DNA of 7,402 nucleotides from Kiritimatiellia bacterium (GCA_007134175.1 SLLF01000029.1:1-7402); one strand, 5' to 3'; counted from the stretch's first letter, positions 1 through 6,799 are shown. Program-made: numbers and translations. The notes: generated by a model not told the origin, from the letters alone.

Positions 1-54
1 CTCATGCGTCCGGACGCGCCAAAACGTGCCTGCACACGCCATTTTCACTTACAG

Positions 55-99
55 AACCCCTCGGGGCGACCGCCGCAGGCGGGCGACGCGAGGGGTTTT
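55..99 (+). terminator. Terminator-like hairpin with T-run
   Basis: The arms AACCCCTCG (55-63) and CGAGGGGTT (89-97) pair perfectly over 9 bp. Inside them a second stem CCGCC (70-74) pairs with GGCGG (78-82) around a three-base loop. Reading rightwards the stem ends in TTTT (96-99), so it could stop transcription coming from a gene left of the window. Reading leftwards it lies about 20 bases beyond the stop of the DUF4838 gene and could also serve that gene, but the T-run on that side is poor. The right arm overlaps a copy of the inverted repeat described at 95-112, so it could instead be part of a mobile-element end. Confidence 0.5.
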
Positions 100-112
100 G
101 CAAGAGCCTCAG
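95..112 (-). repeat. Inverted repeat, left copy
   Basis: On the minus strand this reads CTGAGGCTCTTGCAAAAC. It matches 17 of 18 bases of the plus-strand copy at 3509-3526, with 13 consecutive identities (CTGAGGCTCTTGC). Identity stops abruptly inside the pair, on the side of 113 and 3508. The GGCTCTTGCAAAAC style resembles terminal repeats of some insertion sequences, but that is only a resemblance from memory. Confidence 0.45.
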
Positions 113-120
113 CGTTGAGC

Positions 121-2121
121 CTAAGCCGATTCTTGTTTCGGGGGACAACGGTGTAAGGACCCGGCCAGTGTCAAGGCCTCACGCGTATGACGGGCCAGCA
201 ATCGGGATCCCGGGCCCTCGTCGAACAGGAGTCCGACCCGGGCGGCAAAGGTACGCAGGTACCATAAGGAGTCGAGCGCCGATGTTAGCCGCTTGTGCCG
301 GGCGGCCACTCGTTCCACTAACTGGGTGAAGTAGTCGTCCGCCACGGCGAGTCGACCGGAGAGCGCTGTCCGAAAACAGTGGCTGAGCAGCGCCACCCAC
401 TCCATGTGCAGGGCGATATAGAACCAGGATTCGGCCTGGGGCGAGTCCGGTGCGAAGGCTTGACGCTCGACGACCGGACGGAATGTTTCGATGAGGGTAG
501 GGATTTTTTTCAGGTCGACCTGAAGGGAGGGTGGATGGCCTCCTTCCCGCAGCACAAACCGGTAGAAATAATCGCGGTGCGAACAGGCAGATAAGGCTTC
601 CATGTAGTGCCGGCAGGCACCTCCGTCCGCCCCCAAGGCGGCGGCGAACCAGTCATCGCAAAGCTGTTTAAAATCCTGCCGGGGATTCCAAAGGTACCGG
701 GCATGGGCGTGCAGGGGGAAGGCGGTTGGAAACGCCGCGCAAGTGATCTGGCAGGAGACCAGCCCGTTCATCCCGATGGAGGCCAATCGTTGAATATCGC
801 GCCCCATGCCCCGCGCAAAATCGAGGTAGCCGAAATCGAAATAGTGGTACCACGTCATGTGGTAATCAAAGGAAAAGGCCTCGCCGTCAAAGAGACGCTG
901 CCAATCGCCGAGGGCCGCCATAAATCCGGTCATCGGCATGCGCTGGGTGTTCTGATTATACCGGAACGGGCCGGGATAGGCGGGATTCGTGCGGCGCGAA
1001 TAGGGTTTATCATAGTCCCGCGCGATCGGGGCGAACATCATGACGAAACGATCGGGGTTGCGGAATCGCTCCTTCTCGGGTGCCCACAATAGATCTTGAT
1101 AGATGAGAAATCCGATGCGCGTGGGAAGATCGCGGCGGGTCAGTTCCTCGTCAATATCGTTCAACAGCATGACATAAAAATCGCTGGGGCGGGTATGAAT
1201 GCAGCGCGGGCATTCGCAGTGAATGTTCATGCTATCGCTCAACCAGACATGCACGAAATCAATCTCGGGGAAGGCCTCCGCATAATCGGCCACGCACTGC
1301 ACCAGACGCCGTCTGGTTTGCGGACGGCCATAGCAGAGTTCCGTAAACTTGGGGCCGGCCCTATTTTTTTTGCCATGACAGCCGCCCGTTCGCCTGCCAT
1401 CGACCAGGGCGAGGTGCCGCGGATTGCGCCGAACGGCCGCGGCAAAAGCGTCCGCGTCAGCCGGTCTGCTATGGGGCAGGTTATAGACGGCCGCCGGCCA
1501 CCAGTGTCCGCCATTATGGACATACATGCCTCGTTTTTTGGCCGCCCGGATCGCGGTGTGGGCACCCGCCGGAAGGTGGTAGAGCAGCCCCTCCTGAAAA
1601 CACATATTCAATCCGGCCTTGGCCATCCAATCGACCTTTTCCAGCGTTTCACGGGTACCGGTAACTTTGCCTACGGCGTTCCCACAGTGGGAGTTTCCGC
1701 GGTACCGGTAGGCGGCCGCATCCGCGAGGTCGGCGTGCAGATCCCCGGTTTTCCGGACCGGGATCCAATCCCCCTGTTTACCGGGTCGCAGCCAACGGCA
1801 TCCGTTGGCTGCGAGGAAACGGTAAACGGCAAACAAGACGCTGCGCGGATTCGTACCCGCCAGATAGCCGCTGCCACCACGGACGGACACCCGGATCGCG
1901 TCATCGCGCTCCGGATCCCGCACGCGCGGCAAGCGACGGGCATCGGGAAAATCAGCGAACCGGCCCAAGCAGAAGGTGTCGGGGCCGGCCGACCATCGGC
2001 CGTGCCGGGAAACGGTGTACCGCTTGCCCGTCATTTGGTAGAGATACCGGCGTAATTCAGACGCGGCAAACCGGATGGTCTCCTGCTCCTCCGCAATTCT
2101 TATCTGATAGCGTGCAGCCAT
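121..2121 (-). CDS. DUF4838 domain protein (glycoside-hydrolase-like)
   Basis: Predicted 666-residue protein of the DUF4838 type, a family of TIM-barrel carbohydrate-active proteins with an alpha-glucuronidase-like N-terminal domain. Residues 10-35 show the typical N-terminal pattern (AEEQETIRFAASELRRYL). Residues 89-114 contain GTNPRSVLFAVYRFL followed by NGCRWLRPG, the hallmark of this fold. Residues 291-307 carry HVWLSDSMNIHCECPRC, the DUF4838 signature with its CxCxxC cysteines, followed by SDFYVMLLNDI. The ATG at 2121 is chosen because AGGAG (2132-2136) sits 10 bases upstream; a longer GTG start at 2187 has no visible ribosome site. No signal peptide is seen from either start, so it is probably cytoplasmic. 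The substrate cannot be told. The family assignment is firm by motif; the hydrolase activity is inference. Confidence 0.88.
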   Translation of the reverse strand: MAARYQIRIAEEQETIRFAASELRRYLYQMTGKRYTVSRHGRWSAGPDTFCLGRFADFPDARRLPRVRDPERDDAIRVSVRGGSGYLAGTNPRSVLFAVYRFLAANGCRWLRPGKQGDWIPVRKTGDLHADLADAAAYRYRGNSHCGNAVGKVTGTRETLEKVDWMAKAGLNMCFQEGLLYHLPAGAHTAIRAAKKRGMYVHNGGHWWPAAVYNLPHSRPADADAFAAAVRRNPRHLALVDGRRTGGCHGKKNRAGPKFTELCYGRPQTRRRLVQCVADYAEAFPEIDFVHVWLSDSMNIHCECPRCIHTRPSDFYVMLLNDIDEELTRRDLPTRIGFLIYQDLLWAPEKERFRNPDRFVMMFAPIARDYDKPYSRRTNPAYPGPFRYNQNTQRMPMTGFMAALGDWQRLFDGEAFSFDYHMTWYHYFDFGYLDFARGMGRDIQRLASIGMNGLVSCQITCAAFPTAFPLHAHARYLWNPRQDFKQLCDDWFAAALGADGGACRHYMEALSACSHRDYFYRFVLREGGHPPSLQVDLKKIPTLIETFRPVVERQAFAPDSPQAESWFYIALHMEWVALLSHCFRTALSGRLAVADDYFTQLVERVAARHKRLTSALDSLWYLRTFAARVGLLFDEGPGSRLLARHTREALTLAGSLHRCPPKQESA
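509..524. repeat. 16-bp perfect palindrome within DUF4838 gene
   Basis: TTCAGGTCGACCTGAA reads the same on both strands and is preceded by a T-run on the plus strand. It lies in codons for Gln-Val-Asp-Leu-Lys of the DUF4838 gene. It is probably fortuitous, although about 0.1 such palindromes would be expected in a random window of this size. Confidence 0.5.
1787..1813 (-). other. Perfect 12-bp intragenic hairpin
   Basis: CGCAGCCAACGG (1787-1798) and CCGTTGGCTGCG (1802-1813) pair without mismatch around a three-base loop. In the minus-strand message the stem encodes the conserved stretch Ala-Ala-Asn-Gly-Cys-Arg-Trp-Leu-Arg of the DUF4838 protein, so the codons are constrained by the protein. 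The hairpin would be very stable in mRNA about 310 bases after the start codon. A role in translation or mRNA stability is possible but unproven. Confidence 0.6.
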
Positions 2122-2131
2122 ACCGTGCTTT

Positions 2132-2136
2132 CTCCT
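2132..2136 (-). promoter_or_regulatory. Ribosome binding site fixing the DUF4838 start
   Basis: On the minus strand AGGAG lies 10 bases before the ATG at 2121. It favours this start over the GTG at 2187, which lacks a comparable site. The rest of the 125-base gap to the upstream DUF2784 stop shows no convincing promoter or terminator. Confidence 0.65.
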
Positions 2137-2246
2137 ATCGCTGATCTCATCTCGTTGTCTGGCCGATGCCAGCCTCAAATCTCGCACATTATTCGCGGTC
2201 TGTCAGCCTTCATCGCCGACCCGTCATGGCGCTGGCGAGGGAGCCG

Positions 2247-2717
2247 CTACTTTACGCCACGTGGTGGATTCGGCGGTACGGCGAACCAACCGATTACGAT
2301 GGCGGCGAAAACGCCCGCGTAGACCGCCATGAAGACGCCGGGTGACCAGTCCCAGTAGAGCCACCGCTGGAGCCAGTACTGCATGAAGGTGGCATCGCCG
2401 TACAGATGCTGACCGGCGCGCGCCCGCAGTGCGGCTTCCCATTCCGTCAGCGGGCAGACCATTCCCAGCAGCGTTTCGGCAAGCACAAACGCCATGGCCG
2501 CCGCATGGACTTGACGAAACCGGCGGCGGTGAACCCAGCGCCAGCCGCATAGTCTCCCCACGGCAATCAACAGCAATCCGCACACAATGAAGCCGACAAA
2601 GGCCAGGTGTACCGCCAGCACCAGGTCGGCCAGTAACGCCCACCATCGCTCCGCCGACAACCAACCAAGAATGTAGTAACGCACGATGCCTCGCCCCCGT
2701 TTTTTATTCAGGCTCAC
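2247..2717 (-). CDS. DUF2784 family small membrane protein
   Basis: Small integral membrane protein of up to 156 residues, matching the DUF2784 pattern. A first hydrophobic helix at about residues 28-54 contains ADLVLAVHLAFVGFIVCG. A second lies at about 70-88 and ends in the conserved CPLT motif (88-91). The following segment has TEWEAALRARAG and a QYWLQRWLY stretch, and a last helix spans about 127-147. The role of the family is unknown. The start is uncertain: GTG at 2717 gives a lysine/arginine-rich leader, while GTG at 2684 has GAGG four bases upstream and a length (145) closer to the usual family size. The gene precedes the DUF4838 gene on the same strand, but the 125-base gap makes an operon only possible. 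It is divergent from the barrel-protein gene. Confidence 0.85.
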   Translation of the reverse strand: MSLNKKRGRGIVRYYILGWLSAERWWALLADLVLAVHLAFVGFIVCGLLLIAVGRLCGWRWVHRRRFRQVHAAAMAFVLAETLLGMVCPLTEWEAALRARAGQHLYGDATFMQYWLQRWLYWDWSPGVFMAVYAGVFAAIVIGWFAVPPNPPRGVK

Positions 2718-2795
2718 GAACCTATTCGATAGCCCCCGTCTAGAGGGATAGCATCTTGGACGGGGAAATTCCAGTGGTTGCCGTTAGGGTGGCGC

Positions 2796-2824
2796 TTGAC
2801 AAACGATCCCACTTTGGTGATGTT
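2796..2824 (+). promoter_or_regulatory. Possible promoter of the barrel-protein gene
   Basis: A perfect -35 hexamer TTGACA (2796-2801) lies 17 bases before GATGTT (2819-2824), which matches only three of six bases of a -10 box. The direct repeat TTTGGT-N4-TTTGGT (2813-2828) overlaps it and could be an operator. It lies about 50 bases upstream of the ATG at 2875, inside the divergent intergenic stretch 2718-2874. Confidence 0.35.
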
Positions 2825-2874
2825 TGGTTAAAGCTAGTAGAGGCGAGAGGGTGAATCATGAAAGGAGTGCAGGG

Positions 2875-3498
2875 ATGAGCATACGATTGATAGTCGCGGG
2901 GTTGGTGGTCATGGGCACGATGAGCGCCGTGCAGGCTCAATTTTACGGTCTACCTGTTGGGACGGAGGCAGCGGAAGGTCATTTCGAGGATATGTCGGCA
3001 TCGGGCGGTATCGTCATTGGTGAACATTTTAACCTGTACGGCGGCCGGTTCTCGTATCGGTTGTACGATCAAGTCAAATTGTTCGGCGATCTCGGCGGCA
3101 TCGATCCGGACCGCGGTGATATGGGGTATGGGCTGCAAGCGGGTGTCCTTTACACCTTGCCGCCACTGCCCGACCTGCCGTTTGATTGGGCGGTGCGGGG
3201 AACCCTGAGTTATGCCAGCCTCGATCAGCGGTTTCGCGGTGACAAATTGAGCGTGGACATTATCGGCCTGACGCTGGGCGGACTGGGAAGCTACCGCATT
3301 GACCCCATGTTCGCCGTATACGGTTACCTCGGGCTGGCCTACAATCGGTTCAGTGTATCCGGCTTCAGCTCGACGGAAACCGATCCGGCCATCGGAGTTG
3401 GCGGTCAAGTTGATCTAACGCCGCAATTCAGCCTGTATGGTGAGCTGATGCATGTCGATGACGCCTGGTTCGGCTTCGGCGGGCGGTTCAATTTCTAA
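2875..3498 (+). CDS. Small secreted outer-membrane beta-barrel protein
   Basis: Predicted 207-residue protein with an N-terminal signal peptide (MSIRLIVAGLVVMGTMSAVQA, cleavage likely after residue 21). The mature part alternates polar and hydrophobic residues with many Gly, Tyr and Phe: strand-like stretches include FNLYGGRFSYRLYDQVKLFGDLGG, MGYGLQAGVLYTL, VRGTLSYASLD and FAVYGYLGLAYNRF. The chain ends GFGGRFNF, with the terminal Phe expected for BAM-inserted proteins. This fits an eight-strand OmpA/OmpW-like barrel in the outer membrane; the exact family and ligand are not recognised. The start at 2875 is preferred over upstream in-frame starts because AAGGAG (2862-2867) is seven bases upstream and only this start exposes the signal peptide at the N-terminus. 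Confidence 0.8.
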   Translation: MSIRLIVAGLVVMGTMSAVQAQFYGLPVGTEAAEGHFEDMSASGGIVIGEHFNLYGGRFSYRLYDQVKLFGDLGGIDPDRGDMGYGLQAGVLYTLPPLPDLPFDWAVRGTLSYASLDQRFRGDKLSVDIIGLTLGGLGSYRIDPMFAVYGYLGLAYNRFSVSGFSSTETDPAIGVGGQVDLTPQFSLYGELMHVDDAWFGFGGRFNF

Positions 3499-3508
3499 AC
3501 ACCAGCCA

Positions 3509-3526
3509 CTGAGGCTCTTGCCAAAC
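3509..3526 (+). repeat. Inverted repeat, right copy
   Basis: CTGAGGCTCTTGCCAAAC matches 17 of 18 bases of the minus-strand sequence at 95-112. It begins 11 bases after the barrel-protein stop codon and directly precedes the region of broken genes. The two copies point outward from the block 113-3508, which carries the DUF4838, DUF2784 and barrel-protein genes. Confidence 0.45.
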
Positions 3527-3550
3527 GTTGCGGTCGAAAGATCCTAGTGG

Positions 3551-3927
3551 GTGGCTACATCCCGCAGCCGTAAGCTGCGCGGGGCAACCCGGGAGCGGGC
3601 CGAGCATGTCGTCAGGCGGACTGGCGCGACCTTGCGCGACATGCCATTGCCCGAAGGCAAGGTGTCGGATATTGTGAAGGCGTTCTCCGAACCGCTTGTG
3701 GACGCAATTGTCGAAAGCGATGAAGGCCATGTCGATGTCCTGAAGTTCGCCTGTATCCTGTGGAATCTGGCGATCTTGAGGTCCGATTCCCGACATGGAA
3801 AAAGTTGATTCATCGCCTGATAGCGAGGGGATTGACGGCGGGCAGCACGGTAGAGACCTTCCGGCCGGGTAAATTGCGGCATAACCCGTTCTATTCCTGC
3901 GAGCCGCCGTCATATAGCGGTTACTGA
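3551..3927 (+). pseudogene. Conserved-looking hypothetical gene broken by one-base deletion
   Basis: The first frame runs from GTG 3551 and encodes a basic leader then LPEGKVSDIVKAFSEPLVDA and DVLKFACILWNLAIL. At about 3778 the sense passes to another frame, giving EVRFPTWKKLIHRLIARGL, then TFRPGKLRHNPFYSCEPPSY, and a TGA at 3925-3927. Restoring one G (TTGAGG to TTGGAGG) joins both parts into a protein of about 125 residues. I do not recognise a named family; the ILWNL-containing helical part recalls small hypothetical proteins of planctomycete and verrucomicrobial genomes, from memory only. No good ribosome site precedes GTG 3551 or the later ATG at 3641, so the 5' end may also be lost. A sequencing error is the alternative to true decay. 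Confidence 0.6.
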
Positions 3928-4510
3928 GGGGCGATCTCACGTTACTTGGTCACAAACTTCGATATTCGGGTCGATTCCACCTGTCTGCCCAGCGTCGCGC
4001 AGGCCGGGTTGGCGCTGCTATGCCGCTACGATTTATCCGAGTCCGATCCGTGGGGTTTCACGCATGTCGCCTGGCCGATGGCCGGCATGGACGAGACCCG
4101 GCAAGTCCAGGAGTGGTTCTTCGGCCGGGTCGGCCTGGGCTTGATCGCTCTACGACCGCTGCCTGGCAGGAAGTTAACCCCGGAAGGCGCCTATGCCTTC
4201 CGGGAAATCACTGCGCAGGGACCAAGCAGCGCGTGGATTGTACAAATGGGCGAAGAGCAGCGCCGCGCCGATTTCGCCCGGTTCATCCGCCAGGTGGTGG
4301 ATGTTCCGGTAGAATGGGCCGGCCGCCGGATCCGCTACGCTTCCCCGTTCGATGGCGACCTGGTCCTTTCCGCGCGCGACCGCTTCACGGTCGACGGCCC
4401 GGACGCACCCGCTACCGACCGATCTGCACGTCGACGCCCCATGGGCCTACAGCCGTTACGGCAGCGGCGTGTTCACCATGAAGTTGCCGGATGGTCCGTT
4501 GACCCTTTAG
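3928..4510 (+). pseudogene. 3' remnant of heparinase/alginate-lyase-like gene
   Basis: The frame opens right after the TGA at 3925 and has no credible start (only TTG 3946, without a nearby ribosome site). It encodes NFDIRVDSTCLPSVAQ, DPWGFTHVAWPMAGMDETRQ, EWFFGRVGLGLIALRPL, then AFREITAQGPSSAWIVQMGE, FARFIRQVVDVPVEW and PFDGDLVLSARDRFTVDG. Past an extra C in the CCC run near 4398-4400 the sense continues in the next frame as RTHPLPTDLHVDAPWAYSRY, GSGVFTMKLPDGPLTL and a TAG at 4508-4510. This order, with a THxxxP segment, a one-domain WxFxRxGxGxIAL motif, an 'AWIVQMG' strand and a closing VDG...PWAY tail, resembles the C-terminal part of large heparinase/alginate-lyase-like hypothetical proteins. 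About 190 residues of a probably 600-plus residue protein remain. Confidence 0.6.
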
Positions 4511-4525
4511 CCCGCATAGAGCAGC

Positions 4526-4562
4526 AAAAAAGAGCAGGCCGCGCGATGGGCGCGCGGCCTGC
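4526..4562 (-). terminator. Rho-independent terminator of the porin gene
   Basis: GCAGGCCGCGCG (4534-4545) and CGCGCGGCCTGC (4551-4562) form a perfect 12-bp GC-rich stem around a five-base loop. On the minus strand the stem is followed by TCTTTTTT (the A-run at 4526-4531 on the plus strand). It lies about 40 bases beyond the porin stop codon, in the right orientation. On the plus strand there is no T-run after the stem, so it is not expected to end transcription from the remnant gene that stops at 4510. Confidence 0.9.
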
Positions 4563-4600
4563 AGTTCTGATAATAGTCCTCGTGTGCAGGAGGAGACTAA

Positions 4601-5803
4601 TCAGAACAACATACGCCAGGCCGTCATAACCGAAGTGGCCTCCAGCTTGCCCGCGTCGGTGTTCTTCAGCTCCGAACGCTCAACGCCGAACATGACCTTG
4701 TGGCCATCTCCGGCAAAGTAGTAGTTCAAGCCCGCGTAGAGCGCCTGGTAATCGTCACCGCGCTGCGGATCGGTCTTGCTGATCACGTCCCCGCTGTCGT
4801 CCTTGGTTTCCCGTACCGCCAGATCGCCGACCCGGCGCACATAGCGGCTAGGGGCACGCAGCCCACGCGCCTTGTCGCTGGACGCCTGCTCAAAGCGCAC
4901 GACGGCTTGCAAATTGTCCGTGAAATACATGGAGGGGGTGATGTAGAACCCGTCCGTGTCATCGCCGTTGTTGCTGCCGGACATGTATTCCGCGCGCAGG
5001 TCAAAGTCCCCGTGCGCAAAATGCACGCTGAAGGCCATGGCATCCTCGAAGCTGGCCCCGAAGTTGCCGCCATCGTCGTCGCTGGAGATATAGTCCGCCC
5101 GCAAGGCCAACTTTGAACCCGGCAACAGATCGTCCAGCGACAGTCCGACACTGGCATTGTAGAGGTAGTCATCGCTGCCATCCTGGTTGCGATTATCCCG
5201 GTCGGTGTAGATTCCCGCGCCGTAACTCAACATTCCCAGCGTCCCCTCCAACGAGAGGCCGTTCATGGTCCCCGGCACCAGCGTGTTGCTGATCAACGAC
5301 CGCTCGATCGTCAGTATGGAGGCGGACGAGGTGTTTTCCTCGAAGCCGTAGACCGGCTTGTCCATACCCAGCTTGACATAGGCCGGTTTATGTTCACGCC
5401 ATTGCAGGAAGGCCGACCGCATGGACAGGCTGGAGCCCGGCACGAGGTTAGCTTCCAATTGGGCACGCACGTTGTGGGCCAGCGATCCGCGCAGACCGAT
5501 CCGTGCGCGCCGTACTTCGAAGGTACTGAACTGGTCGCTACCCTCGTTGTTCTTGGCGTCCACATAGCCGAACTGGGTCTGGATACGGCCCCGGATGGCT
5601 AGGTTCTGCACGGCGCGTCCTGCCGGGCGCACGGTGTAGGCGGGTGTTTTCGCCCGCAGCGACGCCGCTTGTTCGGCGGTGATGGTCTGATTTTGTTCCA
5701 GGGTATCAAGCAGGTCGCGTATAGACGCCTGCGCGGTAACTGCGCCACCGCCCACGCACAGGGCTAATAAAGCGGCGGCACACTGATTCGTTCTTGTCGT
5801 CAT
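4601..5803 (-). CDS. Phosphate-selective porin (OprP/OprO type)
   Basis: Predicted 400-residue outer-membrane porin of the phosphate-selective porin O/P family. Residues 1-26 are a signal peptide ending VTAQA. A short helical segment follows (IRDLLDTLEQNQTITAEQAA), as is common in this family. The barrel starts with LAIRGRIQTQFGYVD and has FEVRRARIGLRGSLAHNVRA, then the typical AFLQW, KPAYVKLGMDKPVYGFEE and later Tyr/Phe-rich strands (FDLRAEYMSG, YQALYAGLNYYF), ending in WRMLF with a terminal Phe. AGGAG lies 10 bases before the ATG, supporting the start. Divergent phoB-phoR next door supports phosphate uptake across the outer membrane under starvation; anion selectivity itself cannot be read from the sequence. 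The gene has its own terminator and looks monocistronic. Confidence 0.88.
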   Translation of the reverse strand: MTTRTNQCAAALLALCVGGGAVTAQASIRDLLDTLEQNQTITAEQAASLRAKTPAYTVRPAGRAVQNLAIRGRIQTQFGYVDAKNNEGSDQFSTFEVRRARIGLRGSLAHNVRAQLEANLVPGSSLSMRSAFLQWREHKPAYVKLGMDKPVYGFEENTSSASILTIERSLISNTLVPGTMNGLSLEGTLGMLSYGAGIYTDRDNRNQDGSDDYLYNASVGLSLDDLLPGSKLALRADYISSDDDGGNFGASFEDAMAFSVHFAHGDFDLRAEYMSGSNNGDDTDGFYITPSMYFTDNLQAVVRFEQASSDKARGLRAPSRYVRRVGDLAVRETKDDSGDVISKTDPQRGDDYQALYAGLNYYFAGDGHKVMFGVERSELKNTDAGKLEATSVMTAWRMLF

Positions 5804-6103
5804 AATACTTTTACTCCTCTTATTTGAGTTGTGTTTACATTTCTATTGCTCGTCTTCACGCTGGATTCGGGCATTGGCTAATAGACTGGCATGGCATTGC
5901 GTTCATCACCTCCCCGCTTGTCGCCGGAACCGCTGGCGTTGGCGCATACCTTCCCGTCGCAGTATGTGGTTGGTATGTCGGCTGCGCTAGAATACGATGG
6001 GGATCGGCTAATGCATATTTGACGGCACGCTAACCATACACAAACAAATCCAGGGTGGACTATGTGACACAGGCGGGAATCCGTGGCACCTTAAGGAGCA
6101 TCT
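5804..6103. promoter_or_regulatory. Divergent control region between porin and phoB
   Basis: Three hundred bases with no convincing gene. It should hold the promoters of both the porin (leftward) and phoB (rightward). No strong sigma-70 pair is visible; TTGACG (6019-6024) is the best -35-like box towards phoB but lacks a matching -10. A hydrophobic open frame at 5824-6033 starting with TTG has no ribosome site and is not called. The phoB ribosome site AAGGAG is at 6093-6098. Confidence 0.6.
6019..6047 (-). promoter_or_regulatory. Candidate degenerate Pho box
   Basis: On the minus strand three 7-mers follow at exact 11-base steps: TTGTTTG (6041-6047), TGGTTAG (6030-6036) and CCGTCAA (6019-6025), each with GT at positions three and four. 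The 7+4 architecture is that of PhoB-binding half-sites (consensus CTGTCAT), but only CCGTCAA matches well. It is about 215 bases from the porin ATG and about 60 from the phoB ATG. Location next to phoB is the main reason to suspect it. Confidence 0.25.
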
Positions 6104-6793
6104 ATGGCGCGCGAAAAAATATTGGTAGTGGAGGACGAGGAGGATATCCAGGAGCTGATACGCTACAACCTGGCAAAAGAGGGCTACCAGCTAAAGGTGG
6201 TGGACTCGGGCGAGGCGGCGATGGCCGCGATTCGCGACGAACGGCCGCAACTGATACTGCTCGACCTGATGCTGCCGGGAATGAACGGGCTGGAGTTGTG
6301 CAAATGGCTGAAGAGCAATCCGCAAACGGCAAATCTGCCCATCGTAATGCTAACCGCCCGTAGTGAGGAATCCGACATCGTGGTGGGGTTGGAACTGGGT
6401 GCGGATGACTACGTGACCAAGCCGTTCAGCCCCAAAGTGCTCATCGCCCGGGTGCGGGCTTGCCTGCGGCGCAAGCGCAAGGAGACGCCACCGGAGGAAG
6501 CGTTCATCCAATTGGCGGAGCTGGCCATCGACCCGGTCAAGCATCAGGTGACGGTGAAGAATGCATCGGTGGATTTGACGGCAACGGAGTTTGGCGTGCT
6601 CCACTTTCTGGCGCGCAAACCCGGTTGGGTGTTTACGCGGCAACAGATTGTTGATGCGGTTAAGGGGGAAGACTATGCGGTGACCGAGCGATCCGTCGAC
6701 GTGCAGATGGTTGGCTTGCGTCGCAAACTGGGTGCCTGCGGCGCGTATATCGAGACCATTCGCGGCGTGGGCTATCGATTCCGGGAGCCATAG
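6104..6793 (+). CDS. phoB: Phosphate response regulator PhoB (OmpR family)
   Basis: Predicted 229-residue OmpR/PhoB-type response regulator. The receiver domain (about 4-120) has the acidic pocket E10-D11, the phosphoryl-accepting D54 in LILLDLMLPGMNG, T84 in MLTAR, and K106 in DYVTKPF. The C-terminal winged helix (about 130-227) includes LTATEFGVLHFLARKPGWVF, RQQIVDAVKG, the recognition-helix region TERSVDVQMVGLRRKLG and the closing IETIRGVGYRF. AAGGAG five bases before the ATG fixes the start. phoR begins six bases after the stop, so the two form an operon. The receiver wording (GADDYVTKPFSPKVL) is typical of PhoB, and the divergent phosphate porin supports this reading over other OmpR-family regulators. 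Active as a dimer on DNA after phosphorylation by its partner kinase. Confidence 0.9.
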   Translation: MAREKILVVEDEEDIQELIRYNLAKEGYQLKVVDSGEAAMAAIRDERPQLILLDLMLPGMNGLELCKWLKSNPQTANLPIVMLTARSEESDIVVGLELGADDYVTKPFSPKVLIARVRACLRRKRKETPPEEAFIQLAELAIDPVKHQVTVKNASVDLTATEFGVLHFLARKPGWVFTRQQIVDAVKGEDYAVTERSVDVQMVGLRRKLGACGAYIETIRGVGYRFREP

Positions 6794-6799
6794 ATCATT

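Noticed and set aside
1351..1371. GC-rich palindrome GGGCCGGCCC followed by eight T on the plus strand, terminator-like
   Set aside because: The palindrome has no loop and lies inside the DUF4838 gene on the opposite strand; the T-run is the Lys-Lys-Asn codons. The reading frame across the A-run is intact.
1096..2055. Plus-strand open frame of 319 codons opposite the DUF4838 gene (also a 161-codon one at 607-1092)
   Set aside because: Shadows of the minus-strand gene: no ribosome sites, no recognisable domains, while the opposite strand has clear conserved motifs throughout.
3556..3580. CGCAGC-CGTAA-GCTGCG hairpin near the start of the broken hypothetical gene
   Set aside because: Six base pairs with a five-base loop and no T-run; common by chance in GC-rich DNA.
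4430..4629. Extension of the 3946 open frame past 4430 to 4629
   Set aside because: After the extra C the frame gives low-complexity Arg-rich sequence and runs through the terminator hairpin into the porin gene; the neighbouring frame carries the real C-terminus ending at 4510.
5823..5861. TTTGAG/TTTACA/ATTGCT at 11-base spacing, a Bacillus-like Pho repeat upstream of the porin
   Set aside because: Only one of the three units resembles the consensus and it overlaps the probable 5' leader close to the porin ribosome site; the match is not better than chance.
5824..6033. 69-codon hydrophobic open frame in the porin-phoB intergenic region
   Set aside because: TTG start without ribosome site, no family resemblance, and it fills the control region both neighbours need.
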